Origin: CAADGY01 sp900696665
GTDB taxonomy: Bacteria; Acidobacteriota; Terriglobia; Bryobacterales; Bryobacteraceae
Direction of reading: 5' to 3'
DNA length: 64,000 nt
Assembly: GCA_035063885.1 (NCBI GenBank)
Contig: JAPSFM010000014.1
Location: forward strand, 16,146-80,145
In this document: positions 1-7,560 of the stretch, in pieces
Layout of the letters: each line of letters starts with the position of its first letter
Numbering within the stretch: the first letter of the stretch is position 1
The notes under the pieces: model-generated
What the model saw: only the letters and a program-made list of their open reading frames with translations
What the model was told of the DNA's origin: nothing
Database searches by the model: none
Made by a program: the position numbers and the translations under genes

Positions 1-1471
1 CCGTTGCGCTCGGGATGGGGATCTCAGTGGCATCGGAATTGTTGAACCGCGACCAATGGACGCGGTAGCGGCGTGGGGGTACAAAACCGTAATCGACACC
101 CAAATCCCGAAACTTCAACAGCCCGTTTTCGATACGGAACTCATCTAACGGCAGCACCTTGGCGAAATACGCTTTCCCGATTTTGTCGCGGCGCTCAATG
201 AGACACCTGGTGAGCCAATCGACAGCGCGCGGATCGCTATACTGCCCGCTCTTGACAATCGCGTGGATCTCTTCGTCCGTGAATTGCATCACCTGTCTGG
301 CAGCCCAGAACTCGTCATCGGGAAGCCTGTTGAGAAAGGCCGGATTCGGATAATTCGGTTTCCATTCGAGAGCATCGAACACCTCATGCTCGAAGTTCCC
401 CACACCCGGGATCTTAGGGTAATTCGCCCGCATCCATGCCGGCACATATAAGCCGAGGGAGAAAATCTGGGACGCGGCGGAATCCCATTCAAACAGATAA
501 CGGTGACCGGCCCGCGGGCTCTTGGCTTCGAAACTATCGCTGCCGAAGGCGGCTCCGAAATCGATGAGATAGTGGCGAATGTAACGAACACCGCTTTCCT
601 CCACAACAGAGTCCAGCGTATTGAGCGACTTCACGTCGTTGTGGCCGAGCCACGCCGAAAAGACGTACAATCCGCGCAGATCCCGCCGGTTTTCGTGGGC
701 GACGATATCGTTGGGGTCATCCTTACGAACGCCGTTGAAACGGAACGGGCCGATGATCTCACCCTCAATGAAGTGGCTCGCGACCGCGCGGTAAGTGCCG
801 TTCGGGTACTGAGCGGCATGCATCAGCAGTTCGTCGATGTCCCGGTGTTTCATTGGCCGCTCGTATCCACGCGAGTCTTGGACTACCGTTCCCTTCTTGA
901 TGTTGAGGTCCTCTTTGCGGAAGGTTACGACATAGTTCTCCGGCGTGTAGTAACCGAGGGCATAGAAAAACTTGGAGCCGATGACATCCGCGCCGGTAGC
1001 CATTTCCAGGTTTGACTCCGGGTCGAGTTTTACAAGGTACTTCCGTCCCTCCGCATCCTCCATGGCAAACCCGGAGGAAACGCCTTCGAGTTTCGCACCG
1101 GTTACTTTCCAGGGCTTTTTTTCGGAGGGGTCGTGACTAATACCCGGCCCTTTCACCAATTCCTCGATGCTCATTCGCTTGCGTCCATGCCGGTTGGTGT
1201 ACCAGGCATTGTCCGGAACCTCCCCGAGCGTGTTGACGGCGCCGGCGCGAACCATGGCGGTTTCGGGCCGCTGACCGGGCGTGGCAAACGTATTCAAGAA
1301 AAAGTCGTAGTAATCGTTGAACTTCCTGTGCTGCACCTCCCCGACAGGAAGTGGGCTTGGCATTTGCCAGAGCGGATCATCGGGGTAGAAGGTCTGCGCA
1401 AAGGAATCCATCGCGCAGATCAAAGCGAACAGTACGGCCGCAGTCAGAAGACGTTGTCGAACTTCAACCAA
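1..1471 (-). CDS. Exported protein-kinase-fold protein, C-terminus beyond the window (partial)
   Basis: This frame stays open from position 1471 to the window edge, at least 490 codons, so the C-terminus is missing. I chose TTG at 1471: a GAAGGG ribosome site lies 8 bases before it, and the resulting N-terminus is a signal peptide (basic MVEVRQR, hydrophobic core to about residue 22, then SFAQ). The next in-frame ATG (near 1411) would cut into that peptide. The start overlaps the end of the Omp85 gene by 28 bases, so the two are translationally coupled. Kinase-like motifs are visible: a lysine strand YLVKLD (K148), a catalytic-loop-like GHNDVKSLNT (H277, D279, K281, N284) and a DFG-like LIDFG (D304). 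These resemble the lipid/protein kinase superfamily that includes HipA, PI4K and Fam20 folds. Kinase activity is inferred; the substrate is unknown. Confidence 0.72.
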   Translation of the reverse strand, partial: MVEVRQRLLTAAVLFALICAMDSFAQTFYPDDPLWQMPSPLPVGEVQHRKFNDYYDFFLNTFATPGQRPETAMVRAGAVNTLGEVPDNAWYTNRHGRKRMSIEELVKGPGISHDPSEKKPWKVTGAKLEGVSSGFAMEDAEGRKYLVKLDPESNLEMATGADVIGSKFFYALGYYTPENYVVTFRKEDLNIKKGTVVQDSRGYERPMKHRDIDELLMHAAQYPNGTYRAVASHFIEGEIIGPFRFNGVRKDDPNDIVAHENRRDLRGLYVFSAWLGHNDVKSLNTLDSVVEESGVRYIRHYLIDFGAAFGSDSFEAKSPRAGHRYLFEWDSAASQIFSLGLYVPAWMRANYPKIPGVGNFEHEVFDALEWKPNYPNPAFLNRLPDDEFWAARQVMQFTDEEIHAIVKSGQYSDPRAVDWLTRCLIERRDKIGKAYFAKVLPLDEFRIENGLLKFRDLGVDYGFVPPRRYRVHWSRFNNSDATEIPIPSAT

Positions 1472-2652
1472 AGCTGAAACCCTTCGTGACTGAATCCGGT
1501 GTCGATGCGCATAAAAACGTTGTTCCGTGTATTGAACCGGAAACCAAATCCCGCCGAAGCCTCTAAGTTGTGAAAATTCAGTTGGGATTTTCGCTGGAAG
1601 ACTTTTCCGGCGTCAAAGAACAGAGCCATATCGAGGCCGCTAAAGGCCTCCCATCGATACTCGCCATTCAATACGAGGCTGTTGTCGCCATAGAAGCGGA
1701 AGGGCCGGAATCCCCGCACCGTATCAGATCCGCCAACAACCGGCTGCAGATAGAAAGGAACACGTTGATTTGGATTCTGGTATGTCAACTCTGTCATCGC
1801 GCGCAACGCGATCACACGCCGCTCGTTAAAAAACGGGAAATACTGCTGCACCTCGAGATGAACGTCGCGATAGGAGAAGTTCCCGGCGTCGTGATCTTTG
1901 TTGTAGCGGAACTGCGCGACGTAGTTCCCGCCTCTGCGCGGTCCTCCGGGGTTATCTCTGTAATCAAATTGTGCAAACACAGCCCCTCTCAGGAAATCCG
2001 TCTGGCGGTCAATGCCCGGCGTCGTATCCGGGGTGTAGATTCGCTCCGCTGAAACGAACCGGCGATCGGTTCCCGGCCCCACATTCACCTGGAGGTATTC
2101 TCCGCCGGCGCCCAGGCTCAAATGGCGGAACAGCTTTACCCCCGGCGTCACACGGTATGACGTGTCTTCCAGCCGATAGTTGCTACGCCCGTGCTTATCC
2201 GAATCCGGCCCCTGGCCGTAATAGTTAATTCCGGGGTAGTTCCGGTGGACCGCGTAAAAATTGACAAACACATGGTCGCCGGCCAGATGAGGCAACCGGA
2301 AATCGATGTCGTAAAGCTGGTAAGCCTTGAGGGAAGTACGCGCAGAAGCGCGGATATAAAGATTACCGTCACGAAGATCGCGCCGCAGATACTCCGGGCC
2401 AAACGCAAAACCCGATCCGGTTGTCAAACCTCCCAGCTTTACGCGGAAGCCGGCGATGCCAGCCGTTAGCCGCTCCACAATTTCCTTATCTTTAATAAAA
2501 TTGAGTGCGCGCTCCGCCGGGGACAGAACGTCCGGTTGCAACTCCTGAGCTTTCCTGGTCCGGGCCGCTTCAATTTCGGCTGCTCGCGTGTCTACCTCCG
2601 CGCCGGCGCTTACCGGAATCAGCAATACCGCAAAGATCATCAGCTTGAACAT
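1444..2652 (-). CDS. Omp85-superfamily outer-membrane beta-barrel without POTRA domains (BamA/TamA-like)
   Basis: A 402-residue protein with a signal peptide (MFKLMIFAVLLIPVSAGAE), a short charged linker of about 60 residues, then alternating amphipathic strands typical of an outer-membrane barrel. Near residue 315 it has VGGSDTVRGFRPF; VRGF is the loop-6 motif that seals Omp85 barrels. It ends in aromatic-rich strands with a C-terminal Phe, the usual BAM recognition signal. BamA and TamA carry N-terminal POTRA domains; there is no room for one here, so this is a barrel-only member of the Bacterial surface antigen (D15) family. It lies 42 bases after the upstream kinase-like gene and overlaps the downstream one by 28 bases, so the three probably form one transcript. 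A role as a channel or translocator for the two exported kinase-like proteins is inference. Confidence 0.85.
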   Translation of the reverse strand: MFKLMIFAVLLIPVSAGAEVDTRAAEIEAARTRKAQELQPDVLSPAERALNFIKDKEIVERLTAGIAGFRVKLGGLTTGSGFAFGPEYLRRDLRDGNLYIRASARTSLKAYQLYDIDFRLPHLAGDHVFVNFYAVHRNYPGINYYGQGPDSDKHGRSNYRLEDTSYRVTPGVKLFRHLSLGAGGEYLQVNVGPGTDRRFVSAERIYTPDTTPGIDRQTDFLRGAVFAQFDYRDNPGGPRRGGNYVAQFRYNKDHDAGNFSYRDVHLEVQQYFPFFNERRVIALRAMTELTYQNPNQRVPFYLQPVVGGSDTVRGFRPFRFYGDNSLVLNGEYRWEAFSGLDMALFFDAGKVFQRKSQLNFHNLEASAGFGFRFNTRNNVFMRIDTGFSHEGFQLWLKFDNVF

Positions 2653-2694
2653 TTATACGGGCTCCGGCTGGCACAACGTAAAAATTTATGACGT

Positions 2695-3537
2695 TTATGG
2701 AATGGTGGCGTGCGGGGTCTCCCGGATGACACCAGTCAGTACAACGTACCGCCCCTTTTGCGCTATAGCCTGATCGAAGTATTTCACGATCAGATCACGG
2801 CGGGCAAGCAGCGCATCGACAGCCTTGCTTGAAATCCAGGGTTCGAGCGAGGCCGTTAGTACTGGCCGCTCCAGCTTGCGCAATGCGTTAAGCAACCTCT
2901 CGCTGATGCGTTCGAGCACCCCGGGATCACGCAAAACAGGATCTTCCCGAAAAGCACGGGTATGATCGATAGCCCAAATTGTCCAGTCCTTCGCAATCAG
3001 CAGGTTTCCCTGATTTCTATCGGTGTTATGGATCAGTTGGTCGAAGACCCTGATATCGTCCATCTGGTGTGTCCAACGGTTCGGGTCCGGTGGTTCCTGC
3101 CGCTTCTGTTTTCGATCCAGTTCCGTCAGAATCACATCGTCCACCCACCAAGTGAAGGACCCCGGCTTCCCGTCAACGGTACGCTCGACAGAGACCGGAA
3201 CGTTTTCCATGCCTAGTATGCGAGCGAGGCGGTAACCGGCGATGTTGAACTTATAGCTATCTCGAAAATTCTTCTCGATGCCGGACTTCCCACGAAAGAT
3301 CGGCTTATAAACATCGATCGTCTGTACGTGCACGTCGTGGGTGATGCGCCCGTCGGAGAGCACGGCTTTTTCCGTACCTGTTGTTCCCGTTGTAAGTCTT
3401 ACGATCTTTTGAATCTTAGCAGTTTTCAGAAACTCTTCCTTTTCCCGGTCCCTCAGTCCGGTTTCTCCGGATGCCCGCGCCAGCAGGATAACCGCGGCGA
3501 GAACTGCAGTGGTGATAATTGTAGTCTTCAGCCCCAT
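2695..3537 (-). CDS. Exported kinase-fold protein (PI3/4K/HipA/Fam20-like signature)
   Basis: A 280-residue protein opening with a hydrophobic export signal (residues 5-22). Kinase-like elements appear in order: a lysine strand VYKP (K78), a helix with AGYRLARILGMENVPV (residues 100-115) that matches the C-helix region of HipA/PI4K-type kinases, a catalytic-loop-like FDQLIHNTDRNQGNLL (D173, N178) and a metal-binding AIDH (D191). The spacing H-N-T-D-R-x-x-G-N is close to the PI3/PI4-kinase and Fam20 pattern. All the usual catalytic positions seem present, so it is likely active, but that is inference. It is the first gene of the minus-strand operon with the Omp85 barrel and a second kinase-like gene, and is divergent from the Rieske gene across 155 bases. 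Similarity to named families is judged from motifs only. Confidence 0.7.
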   Translation of the reverse strand: MGLKTTIITTAVLAAVILLARASGETGLRDREKEEFLKTAKIQKIVRLTTGTTGTEKAVLSDGRITHDVHVQTIDVYKPIFRGKSGIEKNFRDSYKFNIAGYRLARILGMENVPVSVERTVDGKPGSFTWWVDDVILTELDRKQKRQEPPDPNRWTHQMDDIRVFDQLIHNTDRNQGNLLIAKDWTIWAIDHTRAFREDPVLRDPGVLERISERLLNALRKLERPVLTASLEPWISSKAVDALLARRDLIVKYFDQAIAQKGRYVVLTGVIRETPHATIP

Positions 3538-3692
3538 ATCGAGATCTTAGGCAATCTAGCGTCCAACCAGAACCGCTTCCGGAGGTCTCTGAGATCTCTA
3601 ATGTTACACGCGTAAAACGCAAGCCTTCTGACGAATGATTTACAACATCACAACAGTTCCCCACCAGACCCGAATTTAGAATCGAAAATGCG

Positions 3693-4196
3693 ATGCTACA
3701 AGCTACTGAGGAAAAGGCTTCCGGCCGCAGGGCTCTTCTGGTTTCCGCCATCTACGGCGTGTGGGGTTTGGTAGCCGCCGCGCTAGGCGCTCCGGCGGCC
3801 GTATACCTGCTGTTTCCGCCACGCACCAAAAAAGTCGAGGAGTGGATCGAGGCCGGCCGCGCCGACAGCTTACGGTTGAGAGTTCCCGAGGAGTTGGTGT
3901 TCAGGCGAAACCGCGTCGACGGGTGGAAAGTGACCAGCGACAAAACCAGCGCATGGGTGGTAAAGATGGCGCCGGGCCACGTCGTAGCTTTCGCTCCCCA
4001 ATGCACGCACCTTGGTTGTGCCTATCACTGGGACGAGCAGAAGCAGCAGTTCCTGTGTCCCTGCCACACGTCGACGTTCTCTTTGGATGGAAGCGTAACC
4101 AGCGGTCCCGCGCCTCGTGCGTTGGACCGGTTCGAATCCCGTATCGCGGACGGCAAAATTCTGATCGGCGCCGTCCGGCGGTCCGGGCATGCCTGA
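3693..4196 (+). CDS. qcrA: Rieske 2Fe-2S protein of a bc-type quinol oxidoreductase
   Basis: A 167-residue Rieske protein that passes electrons from quinol to cytochrome c. An N-terminal membrane anchor (about residues 15-42) is followed by a periplasmic beta domain. Both cluster boxes are intact: CTHLGC (C104, H106; disulfide C109) and CPCH (C122, H125; disulfide C124), so the [2Fe-2S] site should form. The gene overlaps the start of the cytochrome b gene by 8 bases, meaning coupled translation of the two partners. The upstream gap to the divergent kinase-like gene is 155 bases and should hold both promoters. No separate cytochrome c1 gene is present; the partner gene carries fused haem c domains instead. 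Confidence 0.93.
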   Translation: MLQATEEKASGRRALLVSAIYGVWGLVAAALGAPAAVYLLFPPRTKKVEEWIEAGRADSLRLRVPEELVFRRNRVDGWKVTSDKTSAWVVKMAPGHVVAFAPQCTHLGCAYHWDEQKQQFLCPCHTSTFSLDGSVTSGPAPRALDRFESRIADGKILIGAVRRSGHA

Positions 4197-5814
4197 AATG
4201 AAGCGCCGCATCGGAGACTGGCTGGAACACCGGACGGGCATTGAGACCGCCGTACGGAATTTCCTCTACGAGGAAATTCCGGCGTCGAGCGGCTGGCACC
4301 AGGTGTTCGGAAGCATCGCCCTGTTTCTTTTCCTGGTGCAGGCATTCACCGGCATCCTGCTTGCATTCAACTACGCCCCGACACCGGGCGAAGCCTATAA
4401 CAGCCTGAAATACATTGTCACGGAACTGACCGGCGGCGTCATGGTTCGCGGCCTGCATCACTGGGGCGCCAGCATGATGATCGTGGTGGTCGTGCTGCAC
4501 ATGGCGCAGGTTTTTCTGTATGGCGCTTACAAGAAACCGCGCGAAGCAACCTGGGGCGTGGGCGTCGTCCTGCTTCTGCTGACGCTGGCCTACGGGCTGA
4601 CAGGCTACCTGCTTCCCTGGGATAACCGCGCGTATTGGGGTACGGTGGTAGCCACCGAAATCGCGGCGAAAGCCCCGTTGGTGGGCCCTTACCTCCAAAG
4701 ATTGACGGCGAGCGAAAACGGCATTGGCGTGGTCACCTTCGCCCGCTTCTATGCTTTGCATGTCCTGTTGCTGCCGCCGGCCACCATGATCCTCATCGCC
4801 ATCCATGTTTATCTGGTGAGGAAGCACGGCGTCGCTCCGGCGCCGGATGAAAAGGCGCCGCGGAAACGGTTTTTCCCGGAGCAGGTCTTCCGCGATACGA
4901 TGGCGATTTTTTGCGCTTTCGTCATTCTGTTCGCGCTCGCCGTAGCAGTCAGAGTTCCGCTGGGCCGCCTGGCGGATCCCACAGATAGTTCATTTGTCCC
5001 GCGCCCGGACTGGTATTTTCTGTTTCTGTTTCAGATCCTCAAATTCTTCGATGGTCCGCTTGAAGTATTCGGCAGCGTGGTGTTACCCGCAGTGGCCGTG
5101 CTTCTGCTGTTCCTGGTTCCGTTTCTGGACCGTACTCCCGCGGTACGGGTGACGCGGCGCACATTCGCCATGTCGGTAGTCGTCTTGGCGGCGCTGGGGT
5201 GGGCCGGGTTGACCGTCGCGGCTATTGCGACTACTCCGAAACAGGTGGAGGTCGCCGAAGCCGGCGGACCGCAGGACTGGCAGCAACTCTCCCCGGAGGA
5301 GTTGGCTGGTATCGGGTATTTCCGGCGGGAGAACTGCGCCAGTTGCCATTCGCTCGCGGGCGGCGGCTCCAGCATCGGCCCGAACCTGACCGCCACGTCC
5401 ATCCGTAAATCGGCGGCGTGGATGATTGAGCACTTCAAGAACCCCGCTCACTTGGTTCCCGGCACCTCCATGCCGCCCATTCAACTCAACGATTCGCAGT
5501 TGAACGCGCTGGCGGCCTTCCTGCTAAAACTGAACCCGTCGAATGCGGCCGCACTCCAATCCGCACCCGAGGTTGTGGTGGATGGGGCGATGATTTATCA
5601 GAGCCGCCGTTGCGGCGCGTGTCACCAGATCAACGGCGTGGGAATGAAGCTGGGTCCACCGCTCGACGGGTTGGGCAAGCGGCGCACACGGGAATGGGTT
5701 ATCGAACATTTTCTGGACCCGCAGAAGCTCTCTCCCGGCACCATCATGCCCCCGTATAGGTTCAATAACCGGGAAATGGACCATATCACTTCGTATCTGA
5801 TGATGCTGAAGTGA
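4189..5814 (+). CDS. Cytochrome b/b6 fused to two c-type haem domains
   Basis: A 541-residue integral membrane subunit. The first half is cytochrome b: haem-ligating histidines in GLHHWGASM...LHMAQ and again in YALHVLL...IHVYL. The second half-module has PDWYFLFLFQ, the PEWY-type quinol-oxidation motif in its b6f-like PDWY form. After one more membrane segment (about residues 325-350) come two tandem c-type domains, each with one haem-binding CxxCH: CASCH at residue 383 and CGACH at residue 475. Each is followed by an MPP motif supplying a likely axial methionine (TSMPP, TIMPP). With the Rieske gene this packs four bc-complex functions into two genes. The start overlaps the Rieske stop by 8 bases. 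The natural electron acceptor is not shown. Confidence 0.9.
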   Translation: MPEMKRRIGDWLEHRTGIETAVRNFLYEEIPASSGWHQVFGSIALFLFLVQAFTGILLAFNYAPTPGEAYNSLKYIVTELTGGVMVRGLHHWGASMMIVVVVLHMAQVFLYGAYKKPREATWGVGVVLLLLTLAYGLTGYLLPWDNRAYWGTVVATEIAAKAPLVGPYLQRLTASENGIGVVTFARFYALHVLLLPPATMILIAIHVYLVRKHGVAPAPDEKAPRKRFFPEQVFRDTMAIFCAFVILFALAVAVRVPLGRLADPTDSSFVPRPDWYFLFLFQILKFFDGPLEVFGSVVLPAVAVLLLFLVPFLDRTPAVRVTRRTFAMSVVVLAALGWAGLTVAAIATTPKQVEVAEAGGPQDWQQLSPEELAGIGYFRRENCASCHSLAGGGSSIGPNLTATSIRKSAAWMIEHFKNPAHLVPGTSMPPIQLNDSQLNALAAFLLKLNPSNAAALQSAPEVVVDGAMIYQSRRCGACHQINGVGMKLGPPLDGLGKRRTREWVIEHFLDPQKLSPGTIMPPYRFNNREMDHITSYLMMLK

Positions 5815-5828
5815 GAGCACACACGTGT

Positions 5829-6674
5829 TTAGAAATGCATGCCGCCCCCGCAGATCAATACTTCCCCGGTGACGTAATCCGACAGGGTAGAACAGAAGAA
5901 CAGTACAGCGCCGGCGGCTTCTTCAGGCGTTCCCAGCCGGCCGAGTGGACACTGGGACCGGGCTGCTTCGAGGACTTCGGGCCTGACGCCGACGGGTATA
6001 TTCCGTCCCTGTACTTCGATACTTGGCGCCTGGCTAGTGCGCGGCTGGATGAGCCGTGTCTCGATCAGACCGAAGCCGACGGCGTTCACGTTGACGTTGT
6101 AGCGGCCCCACTCCTTCGCGAGCGTCTTCGTCAATCCAATGACCGCCGCTTTGCCGGAAGAGTATCCGGACTGGCCCGGATTGCCGTCCGTCCCGGAAAT
6201 GGAGGTGATGTTGACCACCTTCCGCATCACCCGCCTGCCCGCGGCCGATTCCTTCTTTGCCGTTTCCCGAAGCCAGGCGGAGGCGGCGCGCAGCACACGG
6301 AACGGAGCCACCACGTGGATGTCCAGCATTGCCTGGAACTGCTCATCGGTGGTCTTCTGAATGACGTTGTCCCACGTATACCCGGCGTTGTTAACGATGA
6401 TATCGAGGGAACCCAACCGGCCGAGCGTGGCATCGACGAGTTGTTGTGGAAACTCCGGGGTGGTGATGTCGCCCGCGAGGTATTCCACGTTCGCCCCGAC
6501 CCCGGATAGAGAGCCGCAAGCCTCTCGCGCCATCGTTTCATCGGCATCGTTGATCATCACCGACGCACCGGCCGATGCAAGACTGGACGCAATCGCCCGT
6601 CCGATTCCTCTACCGGCCCCGGTAACCAGGGCGCTTCTACCCTTCAGCGTAAACGGCATAGCAATGTCCTGCAC
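5829..6674 (-). CDS. SDR-family NAD(P)-dependent oxidoreductase (FabG-like)
   Basis: A classical short-chain dehydrogenase with a Rossmann fold: cofactor loop TGAGRGIG, acidic motif NNAG, catalytic Ser in ITSISG and the YSSGK tyrosine-lysine pair. Length (281 residues, or 276 from the internal ATG at 6659, which gives the usual MPFTLKGRSALVTG start) is slightly long because of an insert after the NNAG helix and an extension near the substrate lid. Resembles FabG-type 3-oxoacyl reductases, but such genes often act on sugars or alcohols and the substrate cannot be read from sequence. It converges on the cytochrome b-cc gene with only 14 bases between stops; no terminator is visible there. Confidence 0.85.
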   Translation of the reverse strand: MQDIAMPFTLKGRSALVTGAGRGIGRAIASSLASAGASVMINDADETMAREACGSLSGVGANVEYLAGDITTPEFPQQLVDATLGRLGSLDIIVNNAGYTWDNVIQKTTDEQFQAMLDIHVVAPFRVLRAASAWLRETAKKESAAGRRVMRKVVNITSISGTDGNPGQSGYSSGKAAVIGLTKTLAKEWGRYNVNVNAVGFGLIETRLIQPRTSQAPSIEVQGRNIPVGVRPEVLEAARSQCPLGRLGTPEEAAGAVLFFCSTLSDYVTGEVLICGGGMHF

Positions 6675-6686
6675 TGTGAGAACGGC

Positions 6687-6868
6687 TCACGATACGTGAA
6701 CCGGCAGCGGCACCAGTTCAATCAGATCGGCGTCAACGCATTGCGCATCGGCCGCGCGTCCGGAAAATCGAACGCTTGCGTCACGGCGCCGGGAAAGTCG
6801 AGCGCCTCGGCCACCACCATTTCACCGGGCGCAGGCGGAAGGTAAAGCGCGACATGGTACCGAAGCAT
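6687..6868 (-). pseudogene. HicB-like antitoxin remnant with an internal deletion
   Basis: ATG at 6868 opens a 48-codon frame (MLRYHVALYLPPAPGEMVV..., stop at 6722) whose start matches the N-terminal sheet of HicB-like proteins, including the DFPGAVTQ segment. The frame then breaks. Immediately downstream, in another minus-strand frame, VDADLIELVPLPVHVS ends at a stop at 6687; it looks like the C-terminus of the same family. The simplest reading is a gene that lost its middle part and its frame. No HicA partner is recognisable upstream. This is motif recognition only. It may instead be a genuine 48-residue protein. Confidence 0.42.
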
Positions 6869-6989
6869 ACGTTGATGATAGTACGCGGATTGCTACCCAT
6901 GCACACACGGCGGGACCGCTCAGTCCACCTGGTTTTCTCCGGCTAGGAAATTACCTCCTTGAACATTGAAGTCACCTCTGCCGAAATCA

Positions 6990-7560
6990 GCCCGAGCTCA
7001 TGATGAATAGAATTTTCAAAAGCGACGAGATTTGCGGCGCGTCAGGAACCAAGCCGCAGCGCCCATCGCAGCGGCCGCCTGCGCCGCAATTGCCGGCGAG
7101 CGGAACAGGAAGAAATACTGTAGCGCCACTTCTGCTGCATGCCTTTCGAGTAGGTGTCCAGGCGGGCGACGCGATCGGATGTAAGATCGAACGCTCCAAG
7201 ATCGTACGGATCCTCTCCTGTAGCGTCTCTTCCTCATACGTCGTGCAAGCGGCCCGACAGTCCCAGAAACTCCTGCCCGGTAAGGCTGTCGTAAAGGAAG
7301 GCTCGGGAACGTAGCCGATGTGCTGTTTTGCATCGGCGGTCCGTTCCGGCATCGGGACCCCATCACGGCAATCCTTCCGGCCAGGGGAGCCAGAATGCCG
7401 GTGAGCAGCTTGAGCGCCGTGCTCTTTCCAGCGCCGTTGAGGCCGAGCAAACCGGCAACGTCCGCTTTGTTCAGTGTGAAGGAGATGTCGTGCAGCACCT
7501 CCGTGCCGTCGTAGCAGAAAACGACGTTCTCAACTTCGACGACAGGCTCCGGCGTAAATC
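6990..7560 (-). pseudogene. Degraded ABC-transporter ATPase gene
   Basis: The minus strand begins with a good ABC nucleotide-binding N-terminus: VVEVENVVFCYDG, then LHDISF and an intact Walker A GLNGAGKST, up to GRIAVMG. At about 7350 the frame shifts; the next frame continues with DAKQHIGYVPEP, the usual Q-loop region. Further shifts follow around LQERIRTILER. The signature LSGGQ, Walker B and the rest of the domain are missing, and the readable coding ends by about 7000. It is a dead, truncated gene directly after the amidase, with no permease gene nearby. Sequencing errors could explain one shift but not the lost C-terminal half. Confidence 0.8.

Noticed and set aside
4122..4143. GGTTCGAATCC, a tRNA T-loop-like string
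   Set aside because: It is coding sequence of the Rieske protein and no tRNA arms surround it.
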